Assembly (NCBI RefSeq): GCF_042664895.1
Contig: NZ_JBHTBQ010000033.1
Coordinates: 1 to 64,000, forward strand
DNA: 64,000 nt
From: Iodobacter arcticus
Lineage (GTDB): Bacteria > Pseudomonadota > Gammaproteobacteria > Burkholderiales > Chitinibacteraceae
Direction: 5' to 3'
Shown piece after piece: positions 60,301 through 64,000 of the stretch. Positions within the stretch are counted from its first letter, which is position 1. Every line of letters begins with the position of its first letter. The notes beneath the pieces are model-generated. The model ran no database searches. It was not told the DNA's origin and saw only the letters and a list, made by a program, of their open reading frames with translations. The position numbers and the translations under genes are program-made.

Positions 60301-61872
60301 GCTGCCGATGACGCGCAAGACATAGCGGCTAGGGTCGGTCGCGGCAGGCAGGCTAAAGCGGGCATTGCCGCTGGCATCCAGCTTAAGCGTGTCTTGCTTT
60401 ACCTTAAGGGGAAACAGGCCTTGGTATTGCACTTCGGCATTCACCATCGATACCCGCTGGCTGCGCAGCACCAGCTCTACGCTGGCCCCCGCCACAGGGC
60501 GGCCATCGGGGTAGCGCATGCTGACTTTTCCGCTGACTTCTTCGCCGGTTTTAAGCGCAGCCTTGTCTAGATCAATGCTGATATCGTAATGCGGCTTGGT
60601 GTATTCAGACACGCGAAACGGCGCGGCATAGGGCGTGTTTTGATAAACCAACCTCAGCTCATAGCCACCCGCCACGGCATTATCCGGCAGGGTAAAGCGG
60701 CTGATTGCACCGTCACTGCTGATTTTGATTTCTTGGCGCGATAGCTCGCTGCCCGCAGGATCACGCAACATCAGTTGCACGGTTTCAGATTTAAGCCGGC
60801 TGCTTTCGCGGGCGCTTTCAAATTGGCGGCCTACTAGCGACACATTCACTTCATCGCCGGGGCGGTAGAGTGGGCGATCGGTCACGATGTAGAGTTTGCT
60901 ATTGTTTACCTCGGCTGGGTAGTAGAAGTTCTCCGAGATCATCGCGCCGCCCTTGCTGTCTACGCCGTAAACATAGCTTTGCTCGGGTGCGGTTTTTTTA
61001 AAGACGGTGATGCCTTCCTTGTCCGTGTCGCCCGATTTTAGAGTGCCATTGCCATCGCTCCAGACCAGCTCGCTGTCGGCTACGGCGACACCGCTTTGTT
61101 TATGCGCCGTCCATGCCAGCATTTGCTCGCTGGATACCTTAGTAACCAGCGCGGTATCGGAGACAAACAGCAGGGTGGCTGCACGGTAGCTGCCTAGATA
61201 GCCTTCGATAATATATAAGCCAGGAGCCAGCTTGCCCAAAGGCACGCGAACATTGCCAGGGGTAACGCCGCGCTCGCTACTACTGCCTTCTAGGCGACCG
61301 GCTTTATTCGCGGCTTCTGGTTTGGCCAGATGCAGTGGATAGCGAAACTCGTTCACCAGCTCAAAACCCTTGAGCGGCTGATACTGGCGCACAGCGGTAT
61401 AGCGGGTGGTGGTGGGCGGCGGGGTTTTGAGCGCGGGCGCGGCTTGGGTAACGGCACCACGGGCAGGGGCAGAAAATACGCGTTGCCACGCTTTACGCGA
61501 GCGGGCATACCACTGATCCCACAGATAGCGCAGCGCATTGGCCGCGCCTTCGCCCTGATAGTTACCCTTCAAATCAAGCTTATGCGGGTCTTTTTGCTGC
61601 TTTAGAAAATCCAGCGGTTTGGGAACGCGGTAAACCAGAATATCCACCCCGCCATAGCTTTGCGCATCATAAGTGGATGCTTCCAGCCTTACCGTGGCCT
61701 CGTCGGTGCTGGCAAAGCCAGAATCAGACAATAAATAAAAAGTATTGCCGCGCACGGCGTAATCCGCAGCAAAGCTGGGGGTGCTAAACAGGCTGCAAAT
61801 TAAGAAGCAGAGGGCAAGAAAGCCAGGCGATAGATGCCGATAAAATTGGGGTTGTCGTTGCGTGGCTGCCAT
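57331..61872 (-). CDS. yfaS: Bacterial alpha-2-macroglobulin YfaS
   Basis: About 1513 residues from the ATG at 61872 (GGAAAG upstream; another ATG five codons earlier lies directly ahead of it). A hydrophobic leader FLALCFLICSLFSTPSFAAD is a signal peptide. Multiple macroglobulin beta-domains fill the first ~750 residues, e.g. LYIVTDRPLYRPGDEVNVSL. A thioester motif GCVEQ is near residue 1055-1060, with the helical TED domain around it. Such proteins are thought to trap attacking proteases in the periplasm or at the cell surface. No lipobox. Overlaps yfaT by 73 bp. Confidence 0.9.
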   Translation of the reverse strand: MAATQRQPQFYRHLSPGFLALCFLICSLFSTPSFAADYAVRGNTFYLLSDSGFASTDEATVRLEASTYDAQSYGGVDILVYRVPKPLDFLKQQKDPHKLDLKGNYQGEGAANALRYLWDQWYARSRKAWQRVFSAPARGAVTQAAPALKTPPPTTTRYTAVRQYQPLKGFELVNEFRYPLHLAKPEAANKAGRLEGSSSERGVTPGNVRVPLGKLAPGLYIIEGYLGSYRAATLLFVSDTALVTKVSSEQMLAWTAHKQSGVAVADSELVWSDGNGTLKSGDTDKEGITVFKKTAPEQSYVYGVDSKGGAMISENFYYPAEVNNSKLYIVTDRPLYRPGDEVNVSLVGRQFESARESSRLKSETVQLMLRDPAGSELSRQEIKISSDGAISRFTLPDNAVAGGYELRLVYQNTPYAAPFRVSEYTKPHYDISIDLDKAALKTGEEVSGKVSMRYPDGRPVAGASVELVLRSQRVSMVNAEVQYQGLFPLKVKQDTLKLDASGNARFSLPAATDPSRYVLRVIGSQSGAYPVTASREVLIDSAASRYRIVPDKQFSAPNETARFKLISDWPGQNKPASWNAQRLEDRSAQSGTLPGNAQQFDIQFKQAGNYQINLLDAAGKSLGQSSFIVSGKGLNVAPGSISLLFDRENYAVGETAEGVLSFPEDVNDALLTLELENVQEKATLAQGGDWLKLKKINARQWKISLPIVKDYRPNMTFSVLYIKHGSHTFQNRGLAVIQPKIDIAIKSDKKEYQPGDMVTLELSSSVAGKGAPAQLSLGVVDEMIYLLQPEITPDIYDFFYHARRNAVRTSASLNFYGYDMAWSPRAGSDDEMRYSSRSQKMLVRPRRDNMDTAYWNGALKTDANGKLKIQFRMPDALSRWRITARAITTDGANDGVVGQKTHYINSNKAAYVQWAAAKTFREGDTPSLQIAITQQADKAQYQLVTRSGNSVQKEQTLILAKGTSYIPLETGPLQNGQLIVELKQGGKLVDRLITDLSLQAAQAMHTVSQSIQLKEGKADISLPADAQAVRLQLLDSGDAAFRSVIDDLIDYPYGCVEQTASRLLPLSLAYQKLSDAPAPMRAALRQRIENARLRLLKMSGSGAVFSWWGDSTAGDPMLTSYARLAEAQASRALGLSPRLANSKSFQALYANQVKSMPPLHQALTLWMAADTGEAIRTQLSGLVDQLAKTSPSANTAKANIMNVPDSAQGQQAALVLVSKLASQHKLALPDAIKTSAKAATLSLKKSNEPWLQALAVWSSGEQADTTQLLATLSQNTPTLERSLALLWLQDEWKTAKTSTLAPQGAWRKNAGSSGGIEWHLNSKATETLVVQVAKAPALLNATLKYDSASKVASALPVSITRQLYVLEPKGEAGFTAKPVPWTSKLATDKLYIDEIVLQSKKTYRYGLIEAALPPGAMVEEQHWGLNIDNLPGQDKYEDAEGNEQNTLAVQPMQQRPLGYAQPVAVLDGKVVQRQIIRFTQAGRFTLPAARYFRMYQPDEAALEEGAARVVEIR

Positions 61873-62441
61873 CGCGTGTCTTTCCATTGCATTAATTGAT
61901 CGATTCTTACGGCTCTTAAACCCGAGTCCTTTGGGTGAGACGTACCGGTGTGGTAGGCAATATAACGACCAGTCCAGACCATCACATGCTGATCGTCGCC
62001 CTGGTCAAAAAACAGTAAATCACCTGCCTCTGCCTGATTAATATCTTTGCCAATCAGGCGGGCATTGTTTTGCACCAGCCCAAAAGCCGGCACATAGGCG
62101 GCACGTTTGCCGTCGGCCTGCTTCCAGTTATGCCGCAATGCATCGCGGCTGGCCGGGCTTAAATCCACTTCTGGTGGCAAGCCGGTTCGGCTAATGCCAT
62201 TACTTTGCAGCCATGCCGCGTCGTGCTTTTGTAAGGCTTCTGCCACCGCAAAACGCACTAGCCCAGCGCAATCTCTATGCTGCCAGCGCGGGTTCGGCCC
62301 TTGGCGAAGCTGCTCATTCACAATCCGCACAAACCAGCCCCGAAAAGCCTGTGTTTGCGCTGGATTGAGGACCGGTTCTGCGGCATGGCAGGCGGTGCTG
62401 AGCAGGATAAGACCAGTGCAGAGATATTTACTTAAAAACAC
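61800..62441 (-). CDS. yfaT: YfaT-like DUF1175 protein
   Basis: 213 residues with a signal peptide ending near STACHAAEP. NlpC/P60-like features: the Cys in RDCAGLVRFAVAEA and the His in DDQHVMVWTGRYIAYHTG, separated by ~100 residues, as in papain-like peptidoglycan hydrolases. Matches DUF1175, encoded next to yfaS in the E. coli yfa locus. It overlaps the yfaS start by 73 bp, indicating coupling. Catalytic role inferred from the motifs. Confidence 0.8.
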   Translation of the reverse strand: MFLSKYLCTGLILLSTACHAAEPVLNPAQTQAFRGWFVRIVNEQLRQGPNPRWQHRDCAGLVRFAVAEALQKHDAAWLQSNGISRTGLPPEVDLSPASRDALRHNWKQADGKRAAYVPAFGLVQNNARLIGKDINQAEAGDLLFFDQGDDQHVMVWTGRYIAYHTGTSHPKDSGLRAVRIDQLMQWKDTRWQPRNDNPNFIGIYRLAFLPSAS

Positions 62442-62473
62442 AGAAGGTTGGTTTCCTTGTGTTGTGAATGATC

Positions 62474-62499
62474 TGTAGGGCGGGTGAAACCCGCCGTTG
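62474..62499. repeat. GTAGGGCGGGT hairpin repeat
   Basis: TGTAGGGCGGGTGAAACCCG with the CCGCC end, a minimal member of the GTAGGGTGGG family, in the yfaA-yfaT gap. Confidence 0.55.
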
Positions 62500-62820
62500 T
62501 TTTGGAGCCAAACAAAATCAAAAAGATCTTTTTAGTGCCTTCGGCACTGTGTTTAGGTGCGGGATCCCCGCGAAGTCTTTAATTTCTGCTTCGCCAAGAA
62601 AGTAAGCAAAGAAGGCGACCCCACGAAACACGAAGGCCCCTACTGCGGTCCAATCGAGTCGGCGGCGGGCGGGATTGGCTCGTTCCTCGCTCCCAAGCGA
62701 TCCCCCGCCCCGCTTGTTCCTCGCTACGGCGTGTTTCAAGGGGAGATTTAAGCCCCGTGCCACGAGCCGCGAGATAAACCCCAGCCGTTGGGTTTTTGAA
62801 ATCCTAAATCCCTACTCTCA
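62500..62820. repeat. Probable interspersed-repeat block, non-coding
   Basis: About 320 bp in the yfaA-yfaT gap. Short plus-strand open frames here (e.g. from 62557) read like proteins spuriously called in repeated intergenic blocks of betaproteobacteria (GDPTKHEGPYCG-type), not a conserved gene. GCCTTCGGC- and GGGCGGGATTGGC-type GC-rich stretches contrast with the surroundings. Confidence 0.4.
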
Positions 62821-62824
62821 AGCC

Positions 62825-62884
62825 TTGTTTTTCTCCGTGAAACTCCGCGTTCTCCGTGCCCTCCGTGTTTCAAGATTTGGGTTT
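62825..62884. repeat. Single arm of the CACGGAGG family repeat
   Basis: TTTTTCTCCGTGAAACTCCG begins and TTTCAAGATTTGGGTTT ends a copy of the right arm, matching 56765-56830; the left arm is absent. Confidence 0.7.
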
Positions 62885-62901
62885 GTTGTTAACCCAGCCA
62901 A

Positions 62902-64000
62902 TCACTTCGGATTCTTCCACTCCAGCCTCTCCCAGTGCTGATCTTTGCGCTGATCTGTGCTGGGGCTGAGTTGCAGTCCTGTATTGGTGAACTCGCCTAT
63001 CGCGGTGATGTGTGGGATTAGATACGTTACGGCGGCGTTTTGTAGTAAGGGCTGTGCTTTGCCTGGCAGCGTGGACAGGGTGGCGGTGGTCAGTAGTTTG
63101 GAGAGCGCTTCCGGGGCGATATAGCCTTGTTTTGGGCCTTCCATCCGGTCTGCCAGTGCGGCGTAGCGTTTTTGCTGTACGGCCATGGCGGTGCTGACGA
63201 GTTTGCTGTCTGGCGAGAACACGATGGATGATCCGGATTGCGCCATGCTGACGTCAAAATAGCGGGCCAGCGTGAGCTTATCAACATTGGGCGCTGCGTC
63301 TTTGGCGTCTTTACTCAGGTTGCCATCGTCGGCGCTGACCGCGCGCTGCAAGAGCAGGCTGCCGTCTTTTTTACTTTTTCTCATCGGCAGGCGCGATGCT
63401 TCTTCATCCCGTAAGCCTGCTTCACTTGCCCCAATCAGCCAGTCAAATAGCTTGGGGGCGTGCTTGGCAAACTGCTTTGGCTCGCGGGTTTGTGCCAGTA
63501 GCAGCGGGGTATAGAGCGATGAATCCGGATACCAGCACACGCCTGCGGCAGGTTCCAGTTGTGCCAGCCATTCGGTGGGTATATTGGCTTTTTTGCTCAC
63601 AGGTTTCAGTGTTTTCCAATCCACGGGGGCGGATAGACAGAGCGCAGCGCCATCGGGGGCAGATTGCCAGAGCGCCATGCCATCCCATTGGGTTTGCTGA
63701 TGAAGCAGTACATGGCTGAACCAGCCGTTTTCCTTGCTGACATCCATGCGTAATGCTTTTACATTGGCAAAGAGGCTTTGATAGCCAAATGAAAGGTAGC
63801 GCATATTGGCCACCACAGTATGGCCGCTGCTGGCCGCTTGCACGCCGTAATGCTGGAGTAAAGGATTGGCCTTGTCATCAAGCAGGCCGCTTAAAATTTT
63901 AGTCCATGCCGCAGCCTGTTTGCCTTCCAGCCAGCTTTTATCTGAAAGCACAACCAGCTTATTGTTCTGGCTAAAAAACCAAAGTGCTTCGTCATTACCA
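62902..64000 (-). CDS. yfaA: YfaA-like DUF2138 protein (partial, runs off the window)
   Basis: The frame is open from 62902 to the right edge (366 codons seen; a GTG at 63951 is internal: upstream it reads GNDEALWFFSQNNKLV). Matches the C-terminal part of DUF2138: SHVLLHQQTQWDGMALWQSA, then AAGVCWYPDSSLYTPLLLAQ and GAFTNTGLQLSP-like end (EFTNTGLQLSPSTDQRKDQH). It is upstream of yfaT in the E. coli-like order. Envelope-associated by context; function unknown. The N-terminus with its expected signal/anchor lies outside. Confidence 0.8.
   Translation of the reverse strand, partial: GNDEALWFFSQNNKLVVLSDKSWLEGKQAAAWTKILSGLLDDKANPLLQHYGVQAASSGHTVVANMRYLSFGYQSLFANVKALRMDVSKENGWFSHVLLHQQTQWDGMALWQSAPDGAALCLSAPVDWKTLKPVSKKANIPTEWLAQLEPAAGVCWYPDSSLYTPLLLAQTREPKQFAKHAPKLFDWLIGASEAGLRDEEASRLPMRKSKKDGSLLLQRAVSADDGNLSKDAKDAAPNVDKLTLARYFDVSMAQSGSSIVFSPDSKLVSTAMAVQQKRYAALADRMEGPKQGYIAPEALSKLLTTATLSTLPGKAQPLLQNAAVTYLIPHITAIGEFTNTGLQLSPSTDQRKDQHWERLEWKNPK

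Noticed and set aside
59167..60570. Long plus-strand frames opposite yfaS (140 and 189 codons)
   Set aside because: Shadows of the high-GC third positions of yfaS.
62557..62751. 64-codon plus-strand frame
   Set aside because: Lies in a repeat-like block; resembles spuriously annotated repeat translations, not a gene.

Overview
The window reads as the chromosome of a motile Gram-negative betaproteobacterium, most likely Neisseriales (Chromobacteriaceae or Chitinibacteraceae type). I infer this from a one-piece flgB-to-flgL flagellar cluster, the trxA-rho-rpmE2 order, small DUF2788/DUF3579/DUF2917 genes and moderate GC. The genus is not provable from the window. No rRNA, tRNA or CRISPR array was seen. 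LAYOUT. (1) 1-4288 is the end of a type VI secretion effector module: VgrG tail, DUF4123 adaptor, DUF3304 membrane protein and a DUF2235 lipase effector. (2) 4414-15734 is the flagellar rod/hook operon flgBCDEFGHIJKL. A sigma-54-type -24/-12 site precedes flgB and a sigma-28 (FliA)-type site precedes flgK. (3) 15830-28176 is mostly core genome: radA, trxA, rho, rpmE2, a GT39-like glycosyltransferase, a diguanylate cyclase beside yajQ, ppnP, argG, leuE, argF and DUF3579. (4) 28465-32455 holds an SDR reductase and a copper module, copA-copZ-csoR, with a CsoR-like operator before copA and repeats threaded between the genes. 
(5) 32470-43309 is a mosaic accessory region. It holds a PhzF-like gene flanked by short inverted repeats, a truncated DUF2917 gene, a LysR regulator, and a 287-bp duplication of the alkA 3' end. 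The two duplicate copies bracket about 6.6 kb carrying a tightly overlapped operon: unknown protein, phospholipase-D-like protein, SNF2 helicase. I interpret this as an anti-phage island resembling Azaca. IS5-like, IS3-like and IS21-like scraps sit at its edges, and the ada-alkA fusion gene beside it is frameshifted. (6) 43600-48002 carries a PEP-mutase-like enzyme, a ClbS/DfsB protein, a secreted TIM-barrel-like protein, an acetyltransferase and a site-2 protease. (7) 48105-51275 is a three-gene operon: a HEPN-like small protein, a ParA/MinD-like ATPase with KGGVGR instead of KGGVGK, and a second P-loop ATPase. I do not recognise it as a named system and it is the best candidate here for something undescribed. 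(8) 51763-55669 holds a B12/radical-SAM protein, a YiiX-like papain-fold protein and a ceramidase-like membrane protein. (9) 55724-64000 is the bacterial alpha-2-macroglobulin cluster yfaP-yfaQ-yfaS-yfaT-yfaA (minus strand, running off the right edge). One interspersed repeat has inserted in frame in the leader of yfaQ. 
HOW IT FITS. The core genes cover motility, transcription termination, arginine synthesis and copper efflux. The accessory genes are concentrated in two probable defence loci and a T6SS effector module. At least three interspersed repeat families (a CACGGAGGACACAGAG family, a GTAGGGTGGG family and a CCCCCTTTTTCAAAGGGGG family) occupy intergenic gaps and in two places form gene ends.
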